Assembly (NCBI RefSeq): GCF_900129245.1
Contig: NZ_FQUT01000001.1
Coordinates: 434,001-498,000 of the forward strand
Direction of reading: 5' to 3'
Source of the DNA: Chryseobacterium arachidis
Lineage (GTDB): Bacteria; Bacteroidota; Bacteroidia; Flavobacteriales; Weeksellaceae
Length of the DNA stretch: 64,000 nt
A program made the position numbers and the translations under genes. Every line of letters starts with the position of its first letter. The first letter of the stretch is position 1. The notes under the pieces are model-generated. The model did no database searches. It worked only from the letters and a program-made list of their open reading frames with translations, and was not told the DNA's origin. Shown one piece after another: positions 26,479 through 36,099 of the stretch.

Positions 26479-26486
26479 TATTTTTG
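26479..26486 (+). promoter_or_regulatory. -7 promoter element upstream of mod
   Basis: TATTTTTG matches TAnnTTTG, about 98 bases before the mod ATG. No -33 TTG was seen at normal spacing. If used, transcription would include the hairpin at 26509-26568. Confidence 0.4.
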
Positions 26487-26508
26487 ATACATAAAAATTT
26501 TTAACCGG

Positions 26509-26568
26509 AAAAAGAAAGAATTCGAAAAAATATCAACATTTAAAAGTTTTTGTTGATTCTTTCTTTTT
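26509..26568 (+). promoter_or_regulatory. Leader hairpin with T-rich arm before mod
   Basis: AAAAAGAAAGAA (26509-26520) can pair with TTCTTTCTTTTT (26557-26568), and TCAAC (26533-26537) with GTTGA (26552-26556). The left side has a 12-base bulge. The downstream arm continues as a T run and ends 13 bases before the ATG, so it resembles an attenuator. Confidence 0.45.
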
Positions 26569-26583
26569 TTAAAAACGAATACC

Positions 26584-28578
26584 ATGAAACTATACCAAAC
26601 CCTCGAAAATCAAATTAAAAAAGAACCTAATTATGTTTCCGATAACGGAGAAGTTAAAAAATGGGTTGTCCTGAACAAAGCGCAAAATTTAGATGAAGAA
26701 TTAATTTCTTTGTTATTGGATGATTCCGATCTAAAAGAAAAATTTTTCGTGAAAGTAAAAGATGTTTTGGTCTTTAAGCAAAGTCTTTTTATCCAGTTTT
26801 TGGAGCAGAAGAATTATCTCAATGACAGTTATACCCAATTTAAAAACAAAGTAGGATTAACAATTGATGATAAATATTTGAAACAGCGTAATGAAGTTGC
26901 ATTGGTTTGGCCATTTAAAGACTGTGTTCTGGAAGGCGGACAAAGTAGGGAAGAAGATAAAAGAGAAGAGATTTTCTTTAACGAAACCCTCGCACAGGAT
27001 GAAATTACCGAATTGTTTGATCCCAAAGTTCTAACTAATGCTAAACAATTTGATGAAGATGGTGAAAAAGATTTTGATCAATTCAATCGAAATGAAAACG
27101 GAACCATTACCGATAATCTTATCATTAAAGGAAATAATCTTTTGGCATTACATTCTTTGAAAAAAGAGTTTGCAGGGAAGGTGAAGTTGATTTATATAGA
27201 TCCGCCTTATAATACTGGTAATGACGGTTTTAAATATAATGATAGATTTAATCATTCTACTTGGTTGACTTTTGTTAAGAACAGGCTGGAAATTGCTAAA
27301 AGTTTACTAAGGGAGGATGGGGTTATTCTTGTACAATGTGATCATCATGAAATGGGATATTTGAACGTTCTTTTAGATGAAGTTTTTGGAAATGTAAATA
27401 AAATACAACAAATAGCTGTAAAAGTAGCTTCTGCATCAGGATTTAAAGCAGTTAATCCGGGACCAATTGATGTACTTGAGAATATTCTTTTTTACTCAAA
27501 AAATAAAAAAGCTGTAAAGTTTAAAAAAAATTATGTTGTCACAGGTTATCATAAAAATTATAACCAATACTTAGATAATACCGATTCAGAGGTTGAAAAT
27601 TGGAAGTTAATTCCACTTAAAGAAAAAGTTATTAAGGAAAATGGCTATGAAAATGAAAAGGAGTTAAAAAGTAAATTGGGGAAGAATTATTTATTATCCT
27701 TACAGCAGATGATAGAGGATTATGCATATAAGAATGCTAATAATATTGTAAGTTTAAGAGATTTACATAAACCTACGCAACAGATAAAAAGTTTACAAGA
27801 TAAATCCAAAAATGATAGAAATCAGATATTTGTTTATGATAAACAAGATGGTGACAAAACTTATATTATAAATGGAGGAGCGCTAGCTTTTTATTCTTCA
27901 AAAATTAAGGAAATTGATGGAGAAAAGAAAGTTACAGAGTTATTAACTAATTTTTGGAACCATATTTCTTGGGCAGGTATTGCAAACGAAGGTGGAGTTA
28001 AATTAAAAAATGGCAAAAAACCTGAAAAACTTCTCAAACAGATATTGGAGCTTAACACAGAAGAAAATGATATTGTTTTAGATTATCATCTTGGAAGTGG
28101 AACAACAGCAGCAGTAGCACATAAAATGAACAGGCAATACATTGGAATTGAACAATTAAACTATGGTGAAAATGATAGCGTTGTTCGATTACAAAATGTA
28201 ACTCAAGGTGATAAAACAGGCATTTCGAAATCCGTCAACTGGCAAGGCGGCGGCTCATTCATCTACCTTGAACTCAAAAAATACAACCAAACTTTCATTG
28301 AAAAAATAGAAGCGGCAGAAGATTCAACAATACTTCTTCAAATTTGGGAAGAAATGAAAGACAAATCCTTCCTTAATTATAATGTTGATATTCAGAAACA
28401 GGAGAAGCATCTGGAGGATTTTAAATTGTTAAGGTTAAAAGATCAGAAACAACATCTTTGTGAATTACTGGATAAAAACCAGCTATACGTCAATCTCTCT
28501 TCTTTGAATGATGAAAACTTCAAATGTACTGAAGAAGAGCACAAAGTTACCAAAGCATTTTATCAACTTAAAAACTAA
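26584..28578 (+). CDS. mod: Type III restriction-modification system methyltransferase (Mod)
   Basis: The 664-residue DNA methyltransferase provides both methylation and sequence recognition for the type III complex. It is a beta-class N6-adenine enzyme. Motif IV DPPYNTGNDGFKYND is at about residue 206, and the SAM-binding block VLDYHLGSGTTAAVAHKMNRQYIGIE at about 499-524. The stretch between them (about 275-480), rich in Asn, Lys and Tyr, should contain the target-recognition domain. It is more AT-rich than the flanks, a usual sign of recognition-domain exchange. The res gene follows after five bases. The recognition sequence cannot be read from the protein. Confidence 0.93.
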   Translation: MKLYQTLENQIKKEPNYVSDNGEVKKWVVLNKAQNLDEELISLLLDDSDLKEKFFVKVKDVLVFKQSLFIQFLEQKNYLNDSYTQFKNKVGLTIDDKYLKQRNEVALVWPFKDCVLEGGQSREEDKREEIFFNETLAQDEITELFDPKVLTNAKQFDEDGEKDFDQFNRNENGTITDNLIIKGNNLLALHSLKKEFAGKVKLIYIDPPYNTGNDGFKYNDRFNHSTWLTFVKNRLEIAKSLLREDGVILVQCDHHEMGYLNVLLDEVFGNVNKIQQIAVKVASASGFKAVNPGPIDVLENILFYSKNKKAVKFKKNYVVTGYHKNYNQYLDNTDSEVENWKLIPLKEKVIKENGYENEKELKSKLGKNYLLSLQQMIEDYAYKNANNIVSLRDLHKPTQQIKSLQDKSKNDRNQIFVYDKQDGDKTYIINGGALAFYSSKIKEIDGEKKVTELLTNFWNHISWAGIANEGGVKLKNGKKPEKLLKQILELNTEENDIVLDYHLGSGTTAAVAHKMNRQYIGIEQLNYGENDSVVRLQNVTQGDKTGISKSVNWQGGGSFIYLELKKYNQTFIEKIEAAEDSTILLQIWEEMKDKSFLNYNVDIQKQEKHLEDFKLLRLKDQKQHLCELLDKNQLYVNLSSLNDENFKCTEEEHKVTKAFYQLKN

Positions 28579-28583
28579 AACAG

Positions 28584-31160
28584 ATGGAATTTTTACATGA
28601 AATATTTAATAATCCATTTGCGAAGAAGGCTTTGTCTCAGGTTGTTTTGCCTAATGGAATGACGGATAATCTGAAATTTGGGATTCGTTCTTATCAACAA
28701 GAGGCGTTTAAACGTTTTTTATATACTGAACAGGAAAACTTCGACGGAAAACCTAACAAACCGCTCCATCTTCTTTATAATATGGCGACGGGAAGCGGGA
28801 AAACGCTTGTGATGGGCGGTTTAATGCTTCATCTTTATGAGAAAGGATACCGTAATTTTTTATTTTTTGTGAACAGCAATAATATCATTCAGAAAACGAA
28901 GGATAATTTTCTTAATTCGCAGACATCCAAATATTTGTTCAATGATAAAATTGTAATCAACGGAAAAGAGGTTTTTCTTAAACAGATTGAAAATTTTGAT
29001 GAATCCGATCATGAGAATATCAATATTAAATTTACCACGATTCAACAGCTTCATACAGATTTAAATAATACAAGGGAAAATAGTGTTACTTACGAAGATT
29101 TTAAAGATAAAAAACTGGTGCTGATTGCCGACGAAGCCCATCATTTAAGCAGCGGAACAAAAAGCGGGAACCTGTTTGGAAGCTGGGAGGAAACCGTTTT
29201 GGAAATTCTTCATCAGAATTACGAAAATATCCTACTGGAATTTACGGCAACTTTGGATTACGAAAGCCGTGAAATCGTCAATAAATATAAAAATAAGGTG
29301 ATCTATAAGTATGACCTAGCGGAATTCAGAAAGGATAAATTTTCCAAAGAAATCAATCTCGTCCGTTCGATGTATGATGAGAAAGAAAGGATTATTCAGG
29401 CATTGATCCTCAATTTGTATCGTCAGGAACTGGCAGCAATTCATCATATTAACTTGAAGCCGGTTATTCTATTTAAAGCTAAAAAGACGATCAAAGAGTC
29501 GGAAGAGAATAAAGCAAATTTTCATCAATTGATTGAAGATTTTTCTGAAGCAATGGTCGAAAAAATTAAAAAAACATCTACGGTTGCAGTTGTTCAGAAA
29601 GCTTTTCAGTTTTTCGAATCCAGATATATTTCTGAAAACGATATTGTAAAAAGAATTCAGGCCAATTTTAAAGAAGAGAATTGTTTGAGTGCAAATAATG
29701 ATGCAGAAGCCGAGAAAAACCAGATTTTACTGAATACTTTGGAAGATGAAAACAACCCGATTCGCGCCATATTTGCGGTTCAGAAACTGAATGAAGGCTG
29801 GGATGTTCTGAACTTATTTGATATTGTAAGACTGTATGAAGATCGCGACGGAAAAGATGGAAAGCCGGGAAAAACTACACTTTCGGAAGCTCAGCTAATC
29901 GGTCGTGGCGCGAGATATTATCCTTTTGCATTGGAGCATAGTGATGATAAGTTTGTCCGAAAATACGATGACGATATTTTAAATGATCTGAAAATTCTGG
30001 AAGAACTTTATTATCATACCAAAGAAGACAGCCGCTATATTTCCGAGCTGAAAAAAGCATTGGTAGAATCCGGAATTTATGAAGATGAGGCCAATCTTGA
30101 AACCAAGCAGTTAAAATTAAAACAAACATTCAAAGCGTCGGAATTGTATAAAAAAGGAGTTGTTTTTTCAAATAAAAAAGTGCCGAAGAGTTTTGATAAT
30201 ATTAAGTCTTTTAAAGATCTGGGAGTTACTAAAACCAATTTTCGTTACCAACTTTCTTCAGGTAATGGAAAAGCATCCAGTGTATTTTCTGAAACAGAGA
30301 AAAATGCTTCCTTTGATGAGAATCTGAAGTCACAAGATGTTAAAGTTAAAAATATTCAGAAGCATATTGTAAGATATGCCTTGAGCCGAAATCCGTTTTA
30401 TTATTTTAATAATTTATCTCATTATTTCCCGAATCTTTCATCACATTTAGAGTTTATTGAAAGTGAAAAATATTTAGGCAAATTAGAAATAACATTTCAG
30501 GGAAACGAAAGCCGTCTTCAGGAAATTTCAAACTTTGATATTCTTCAGGCGTTAAATGGACTTTTACAAAATATAAAAGCGGATATCAAAAATAATTCGA
30601 CCGAATTTGAAGGGTCAGAATATTATCCGCAGCCCATTCATCAAGTTTTCAAAGATAAAGAAATCAGGGTAGATAAAAATAGTGAAAGAGCAAAAAGCCA
30701 ATCGGAGACGAGTGATGAGTTTAAAGTTAATTTAGATAAAGAAGAATGGTTTTCTTTCAATGATAATTTCGGCACGATTGAAGAAAAGGCTTTTGTTGCT
30801 TTATTTGCGAGACGATTTAAAGGTTTTAGTCATAAGTTTGAAAATATTCATGTCATACGTAACGAAAGGGAAGTTAAAATTTTTGACCAATATGGCCGTG
30901 CCTTTGAACCTGACTTTTTACTGTTTTGTAGCGAAAGAGCCAATAAGCATTTGACTTTTCAAGTGTTTATAGAACCTAAAGGAAAGCATTTAATTGGCTA
31001 CGACAAATGGAAGGAAGATTTTTTGAAAATAATAGGAGATGAAAAAAAATCGATCAAAATTTATACAGATACATACAAAATTACAGCCGTACCATTTTAT
31101 AATTATGGAAATGAAAATGAGTTTAGCAGAGCTTTAGATGAAACTTTCATAGACGGATAA
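28584..31160 (+). CDS. res: Type III restriction-modification system endonuclease subunit (Res)
   Basis: This 858-residue subunit hydrolyses ATP to communicate between two inversely oriented unmethylated sites and then cuts DNA; it needs Mod for recognition. The superfamily 2 helicase domain has Walker A YNMATGSGKTLVMGGL (about 66-80) and DEAH in VLIADEAHHLSSG (about 183). Later helicase motifs include NEGWDVLNLFDIVRLYE and the QLIGRGARYYPF block. The C-terminal PD-(D/E)XK nuclease motif is in EPDFLLF followed by FIEPKGKH (about 775-803). Both catalytic centres look intact, so the system should be active. It starts five bases after mod and ends the operon. Confidence 0.93.
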   Translation: MEFLHEIFNNPFAKKALSQVVLPNGMTDNLKFGIRSYQQEAFKRFLYTEQENFDGKPNKPLHLLYNMATGSGKTLVMGGLMLHLYEKGYRNFLFFVNSNNIIQKTKDNFLNSQTSKYLFNDKIVINGKEVFLKQIENFDESDHENINIKFTTIQQLHTDLNNTRENSVTYEDFKDKKLVLIADEAHHLSSGTKSGNLFGSWEETVLEILHQNYENILLEFTATLDYESREIVNKYKNKVIYKYDLAEFRKDKFSKEINLVRSMYDEKERIIQALILNLYRQELAAIHHINLKPVILFKAKKTIKESEENKANFHQLIEDFSEAMVEKIKKTSTVAVVQKAFQFFESRYISENDIVKRIQANFKEENCLSANNDAEAEKNQILLNTLEDENNPIRAIFAVQKLNEGWDVLNLFDIVRLYEDRDGKDGKPGKTTLSEAQLIGRGARYYPFALEHSDDKFVRKYDDDILNDLKILEELYYHTKEDSRYISELKKALVESGIYEDEANLETKQLKLKQTFKASELYKKGVVFSNKKVPKSFDNIKSFKDLGVTKTNFRYQLSSGNGKASSVFSETEKNASFDENLKSQDVKVKNIQKHIVRYALSRNPFYYFNNLSHYFPNLSSHLEFIESEKYLGKLEITFQGNESRLQEISNFDILQALNGLLQNIKADIKNNSTEFEGSEYYPQPIHQVFKDKEIRVDKNSERAKSQSETSDEFKVNLDKEEWFSFNDNFGTIEEKAFVALFARRFKGFSHKFENIHVIRNEREVKIFDQYGRAFEPDFLLFCSERANKHLTFQVFIEPKGKHLIGYDKWKEDFLKIIGDEKKSIKIYTDTYKITAVPFYNYGNENEFSRALDETFIDG

Positions 31161-31217
31161 TATTTTTAATTATTAATAATCAGTAATTTATAGTTAGTTT
31201 GAGTACTTTTAGGATTA

Positions 31218-31248
31218 TTGTTTATCTCAAATAAAATTCATATCTTTG
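31218..31248 (+). promoter_or_regulatory. rpsA promoter
   Basis: TTG (31218-31220), a 20-base spacer and TATCTTTG (31241-31248) make a full flavobacterial promoter. The predicted start of transcription near 31254 leaves a leader of about 115 bases before rpsA. Confidence 0.75.
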
Positions 31249-31369
31249 CACCCACTTTTGTGGCGAGAAGGTTTGATGAGTAAATTACTTATAATTAATT
31301 ACTTCCGTATTTTTCAATTCACATTTATTCAAACCGTTGGAAAAGAAGGAATACAAATTTTATTAGAAA

Positions 31370-33166
31370 ATGTCAAAAGAGACAAATTCAGCAGAGGTTT
31401 TATTAAACCAAAACGTAGCACCAGAACAATTTGATTGGGATTCTTTCGAATCAGGTCTTGATGCAGATGCGAGAAAAGAAAAAAGCGATTTAGAAGAAAT
31501 CTACAACGGATCTTTGAACAACCTAAGCGATAACGACGTTTTAGTTGGTAAAGTTGTTAGATTAACTGACAAAGAAGCTATCGTAGACATCAACTTCAAA
31601 TCTGAAGGTGTTATTTCTCTTAACGAATTCCGTTACAACCAAGGCCTTAGTGTAGGTGACGAGGTTGAAGTAATGGTAGACAGAAGAGAAGACAAAACAG
31701 GTCAGTTACAATTATCTCACAGAAAAGCTAGAACGCTTAAAGCTTGGGATAAAGTAAATGAGCTACACGAAACTGGAGAAATCGTTAACGGTTTTGTGAA
31801 GTCTAGAACTAAAGGAGGTATGATCGTTGACGTACACGGAATCGAAGCATTCTTACCAGGTTCTCAAATTGACGTTAAGCCAATTAAAGATTATGATCAG
31901 TTCGTAGGTAAAACTATGGAGTTCAAAGTTGTGAAAATCAACCCTGAGTTCAAAAACGTAGTAGTATCTCACAAAGCATTGATCGAAGCAGATATCGAAG
32001 GTCAGAAAAAAGAAATCATCGCTCAGTTAGAAAAAGGACAAGTTCTTGAAGGTACTGTTAAGAATATTACTTCTTACGGTGTATTCATCGACCTTGGAGG
32101 TGTTGATGGATTGATCCACATTACAGACCTTTCTTGGTCTAGAGTGAACCACCCATCTGAAATCCTTGAGGACGGACAGACTGTAAAAGTTGTTATCCTT
32201 GACTTTGACGATGAGAAAACAAGAATCCAATTGGGTATGAAGCAATTAGAAGCTCATCCTTGGGATGCTCTTTCTGCTGACTTGAAAGTAGGTGACAAAG
32301 TAAAAGGAAAAGTAGTAGTTCTTGCTGACTATGGTGCATTCGTAGAAATCGCTCCAGGTGTAGAAGGATTGATCCACGTTTCTGAAATGTCTTGGTCTAC
32401 TCACTTGAGATCTGCAGGTGACTTTGTAAAAGTAGGTGATGAGGTTGAAGCTGAAGTACTTACTTTAGACAGAGAAGACAGAAAAATTTCTTTGGGTATC
32501 AAGCAATTAAGCAAAGATCCATGGGAAAATATCGAAGCTAAGTATCCGGTAGGATCTAAGCATGTAGGAACTGTAAGAAACTTCACAAACTTTGGTGTAT
32601 TCGTAGAGTTAGAAGAAGGTATCGACGGATTAATCTACATCTCTGATCTTTCTTGGACTAAGAAAATCAAGCACCCATCTGAGTTCTGTGCAGTTGGTGA
32701 CAAATTAGATGTTGTTGTTCTTGAACTAGACATCCAAGCTAGAAGATTATCTCTAGGTCACAAACAATTGACTGACAATCCTTGGGATGCATTCGAAACT
32801 AAATATGCTGAAGGAACTGTACATACAGGAACTGCTGTAGAAGTTCACGATAAAGGAGCTTCTGTACAATTCGAAGATGCTGAAGTTGAAGCATTCTGCC
32901 CATCAAGATTATTAGAGAAAGAAGACGGATCTAAAATCAAGAAAGGTGAAACTGCTGAATTCAAAGTAATTGAATTCAATAAAGAATTCAAGAGAGTAGT
33001 TGTTTCTCACACAGGGATCTTCAGAGACGAAGAGAAGAAAAATGCAAGAGAAGCTTCTAACAACAGATCTAACAATGTGTCTACTTCTTCAAACGAAGAA
33101 AGATCTACTTTAGGAGATATCGATGCATTAGCAGAATTGAAAAGAAAGATGGAAGAAGGTAAATAA
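31370..33166 (+). CDS. rpsA: 30S ribosomal protein S1
   Basis: The 598-residue protein has six S1 RNA-binding repeats, starting near DVLVGKVVRLTDKEAIVDI, GEIVNGFVKSRTKGGMIVDV, GQVLEGTVKNITSYGVFIDL, GDKVKGKVVVLADYGAFVEI, GSKHVGTVRNFTNFGVFVEL and GTVHTGTAVEVHDKGASVQF. It binds mRNA at the 30S platform and allows initiation on leaders lacking strong Shine-Dalgarno sites, which is relevant in Bacteroidota where such sites are rare. It ends in a Ser/Asn-rich, then charged tail. Codon use is of the highly expressed type. It has its own strong promoter, leader and terminator. Confidence 0.97.
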   Translation: MSKETNSAEVLLNQNVAPEQFDWDSFESGLDADARKEKSDLEEIYNGSLNNLSDNDVLVGKVVRLTDKEAIVDINFKSEGVISLNEFRYNQGLSVGDEVEVMVDRREDKTGQLQLSHRKARTLKAWDKVNELHETGEIVNGFVKSRTKGGMIVDVHGIEAFLPGSQIDVKPIKDYDQFVGKTMEFKVVKINPEFKNVVVSHKALIEADIEGQKKEIIAQLEKGQVLEGTVKNITSYGVFIDLGGVDGLIHITDLSWSRVNHPSEILEDGQTVKVVILDFDDEKTRIQLGMKQLEAHPWDALSADLKVGDKVKGKVVVLADYGAFVEIAPGVEGLIHVSEMSWSTHLRSAGDFVKVGDEVEAEVLTLDREDRKISLGIKQLSKDPWENIEAKYPVGSKHVGTVRNFTNFGVFVELEEGIDGLIYISDLSWTKKIKHPSEFCAVGDKLDVVVLELDIQARRLSLGHKQLTDNPWDAFETKYAEGTVHTGTAVEVHDKGASVQFEDAEVEAFCPSRLLEKEDGSKIKKGETAEFKVIEFNKEFKRVVVSHTGIFRDEEKKNAREASNNRSNNVSTSSNEERSTLGDIDALAELKRKMEEGK

Positions 33167-33190
33167 TCCTGAATTCACTTTATAATATTG

Positions 33191-33216
33191 AGCCACTCGT
33201 CTTGAGTGGCTTTTTT
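33191..33216 (+). terminator. Rho-independent terminator of rpsA
   Basis: AGCCACTC and GAGTGGCT form an 8-bp stem with a 5-base loop followed by six T residues, 24 bases after the rpsA stop. Confidence 0.88.
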
Positions 33217-33377
33217 GTTTAATCTAATGCACTTAAACAAAAAATCACTAAATAAAATATTCTTTAAATCTGGTAAATTATTCTAGGTTCAATAAAGTAG
33301 AATTATCTTTAAATTATTTTAAATAAATCATTGTTTTATTGTTAATTATTTGTAGATTAGCGGCTTTAATAATGTAT

Positions 33378-35972
33378 ATGAAAAAAGTAGCTTTACCCCT
33401 TCTATTTGCAGTATCTGCAATTTTTCCTTCATTGTTGTTTGGACAAGATAACGAGAAGTTAATTAAAGATTATATTTCTCAAAATAAAATTAGAGAGTAT
33501 AAAAAATCTGACTTAACTAATTTTATCATAGATAATATTGATCCTTCAAAATCTTTGAATGGTGATGTTGTTAAGTTTCAGCAGACCTATAATGGACTTC
33601 CTGTTTATAATTCTGAAGGAACTGTTTTGGTGAGAGACAATAAAGTAATTTATTATGTTGATACTTTTCTGAAAGATTATACTTCTTCAGTTTCTAGTCA
33701 GGCAACTGTAAGTAAGTCGGCTGCACTAAACAAAATTGCAGATAATTTACAAAAATCTAACATAAGTTCTTATCCAATTCTTAATTTTACTGATGCAGAT
33801 AGAGGGAATACTCCTGTAGCAAAACAGAGACTTGTATATTTTAATGATGCTGGCGCTTTGAAGTTAGCTTACCAGTTTTCTTTGCCTGAACCTGGATCTC
33901 CGAGTTATTGGGATATTTTAGTAGATGCTACTAATGGAGAGATTATTAGTAAATTAGATTTAAATTTATCTTGTAACTTCCACGAAGGTGCATATTCTCA
34001 CGATTATTCACATTATCATAATGATTTTATCGGTCCTGTGAATGAAAGTAATAAATCTTTTGCGTTTTTAGCACCTGATAATGCATCATATAATGTTTTT
34101 CCATTACCTATAGAAGCTCCGACTTTTGGATCAAGATCAATAGTAAGTAATCCTTGGATTCTTGCTGCTTCGCCGGAAGGATGGCATTATGATGGGACAA
34201 ATCGTTATACGATAACAAGAGGAAATAATGTATTCGCTTATGAAGACACCTCAGGCTTAAATGTTCCCGGATTTTCCCCAGATGGCGGTACGGCAAGAAA
34301 CTTTGATTATCCTTTTAATATTAATAGTGATTCCTTTACTAATCAAAATGCTTCTATAACAAATTTATTTTATGTAAATAATAAAATACATGATATCTTC
34401 TATACGTTTGGTTTTACTCCAGCAGCAAGAAATTTCCAGAATACTAACTTTGGACTTGGTGGTTCCGGAAATGATTATGTATTAGCAGAGGCTCAAGATG
34501 GAGGAGGGGTGAATAATGCAAATTTTTCTTCACCTGCTGATGGAACAAGAGGAAGAATGCAAATGTATCTTTGGTCTACAGTAAATAGACAATTCTTTTA
34601 TAATGCTCCGAGTACAGCAATTCCTAGGCAGCCTATAAATGGAACGGCAGTGTTTGGAAATCCACTTGATGCGACTGGTGTTACAGGAAATGTTCAGTTA
34701 TCATCAGTCTTGGATGGTTGTACAGCATTACCAGTAAATTCACTCGCAGGTAAAATAGGATTAGTGGAAAGAGGGAGTTGTGATTTTGTAGTTAAGGTAA
34801 AAAATTTACAGAATGCAGGTGCAATTGCGTCTATTATTTACAATAATACTGCAAATGGAAATACTATTGGAAATATGGCTGGAACAGATGCTACTGTTAC
34901 AATCCCATCAGTTTTGATTGGTATTACAGAAGGTGAATATATTAAGAGTCAGCTTTCTACAAATACAACAGTAAATGTTACTCTTAAAAACGATCCGGCA
35001 GCATCGGTTACTCCAGATGGAAGTTTTGATAATGGAATTGTTATTCATGAATATGGCCATGGTATTTCAAATCGATTAACAGGTACGGGATCAGGATGTT
35101 TAAACTCTTCTGCTGATTGGGAGCAAATGGGAGAGGGCTGGTCAGATTTCTTTGCGATGATGTTAACTAATAGACCTGGGGATAATTCATCTGTAGCAAG
35201 AGGGATGGCAACTTATGCAGCTGGGCAAGGAATTTCTGGATCAGGAATTAGACCTGCTAAATATTCACCTGATTTTGCTATTAATGATTATACTTATGTT
35301 GATACCAATGGAATGCAATATACAAATACAGCAGGGCAATTAGTACCGGATGTTCATTCAATAGGTTTTGTCTGGGCAACGATGCTTTGGGATCTTCATT
35401 GGCAATATGTGGCGAAATATGGATATTCTTCTGATGTTACAGCAAATACGACTAATGGAAGTTCGAAAGTTTTACAGTTAGTAACTGATGCGCTGAAACT
35501 TCAAGCATGTAATCCTACCTTTATTGATGGAAGAAATGCGATTTTGCAAGCAGAATTAGCTACAACCCAAGGGGCTGACAGATGTATGATCTGGAGAACT
35601 TTTGCGAAAAGAGGTTTAGGGGTTGCGGCTTCTGCTGGATCGAAGACTAATATTAATGATCAGATTCAGGATTTCACTGTACCAGCAGACTGTTTATTAG
35701 CAACAGACGAAGTAAAAACTGTTAAAAATAACATTTCCATCTATCCAAATCCTGCTAAAAATGAGTTCTTCATTAATTTCCCAACTAATACTTTAGGAAA
35801 GGTAAGTGTTGAAATTTATGATATGTCTGGAAAATTGGTATCTTCTGAAGATAAAATTTCTCCGGATGCTAAGAAATCAATTTCTACTAATAAGTTAATT
35901 AACGGAACTTATATGGTAAAAGTGAAAGGTATTGGTATCGATGCAGTATCTAAAGTTATTGTTAATAAATAA
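33378..35972 (+). CDS. M36 (fungalysin) family metallopeptidase with PA domain and type A T9SS tail
   Basis: The protein (864 residues from the ATG at 33378) is an exported zinc protease. A signal peptide ends FPSLLFGQ, and a FTP-like propeptide covers about 25-210. The catalytic domain has the zinc motif HEYGH at about 556-560, within GIVIHEYGHGISNRL, and the third ligand in GEGWSDFFAMM. A protease-associated domain is inserted at about 420-530 (GLVERGSCDFVVKVKNLQNAGA). The type A T9SS sorting domain at about 784-864 starts ISIYPNPAKNEFFINF. The frame is open to a TTG at 33339, but the signal peptide begins properly at MKKVALPLLF. It stands alone between rpsA and a GC-rich terminator. Confidence 0.92.
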   Translation: MKKVALPLLFAVSAIFPSLLFGQDNEKLIKDYISQNKIREYKKSDLTNFIIDNIDPSKSLNGDVVKFQQTYNGLPVYNSEGTVLVRDNKVIYYVDTFLKDYTSSVSSQATVSKSAALNKIADNLQKSNISSYPILNFTDADRGNTPVAKQRLVYFNDAGALKLAYQFSLPEPGSPSYWDILVDATNGEIISKLDLNLSCNFHEGAYSHDYSHYHNDFIGPVNESNKSFAFLAPDNASYNVFPLPIEAPTFGSRSIVSNPWILAASPEGWHYDGTNRYTITRGNNVFAYEDTSGLNVPGFSPDGGTARNFDYPFNINSDSFTNQNASITNLFYVNNKIHDIFYTFGFTPAARNFQNTNFGLGGSGNDYVLAEAQDGGGVNNANFSSPADGTRGRMQMYLWSTVNRQFFYNAPSTAIPRQPINGTAVFGNPLDATGVTGNVQLSSVLDGCTALPVNSLAGKIGLVERGSCDFVVKVKNLQNAGAIASIIYNNTANGNTIGNMAGTDATVTIPSVLIGITEGEYIKSQLSTNTTVNVTLKNDPAASVTPDGSFDNGIVIHEYGHGISNRLTGTGSGCLNSSADWEQMGEGWSDFFAMMLTNRPGDNSSVARGMATYAAGQGISGSGIRPAKYSPDFAINDYTYVDTNGMQYTNTAGQLVPDVHSIGFVWATMLWDLHWQYVAKYGYSSDVTANTTNGSSKVLQLVTDALKLQACNPTFIDGRNAILQAELATTQGADRCMIWRTFAKRGLGVAASAGSKTNINDQIQDFTVPADCLLATDEVKTVKNNISIYPNPAKNEFFINFPTNTLGKVSVEIYDMSGKLVSSEDKISPDAKKSISTNKLINGTYMVKVKGIGIDAVSKVIVNK

Positions 35973-35993
35973 TTTACTTTAAAATATTTTTTT

Positions 35994-36024
35994 GAATCGA
36001 CGCGAGCGAAGCTCGCGCCGATTC
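35994..36024 (+). terminator. GC-rich hairpin terminator
   Basis: GAATCGACGCGAGC pairs with GCTCGCGCCGATTC (one A-C mismatch) around GAA and is followed by TTTTTA, 21 bases after the M36 protease stop. It is unusually GC-rich for this genome. Confidence 0.8.
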
Positions 36025-36099
36025 TTTTTATCTATCAGTTCAACCTTTTCAATTATCTCGATTTATAAATAGTAACTTTACAGGCTGTAAAATTTAAAT

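Noticed and set aside
26311-26583. tRNA or small-RNA gene in the AT-rich gap before mod
   Set aside because: No cloverleaf, CCA-type end or conserved RNA pattern was seen; only the -7 element and leader hairpin are supported.
28584-31160. Res as a solitary DEAH helicase or type I HsdR
   Set aside because: The upstream methyltransferase has the type III Mod layout, and the nuclease motif is C-terminal, as in Res.
31246-31434. Short open frame in the rpsA leader
   Set aside because: It overlaps the rpsA start in another frame, begins inside the promoter and has no family signature.
35994-36024. GC-rich palindrome as a third REP-like element
   Set aside because: It lacks both conserved end motifs and is followed directly by a T run, so it is better called a terminator.
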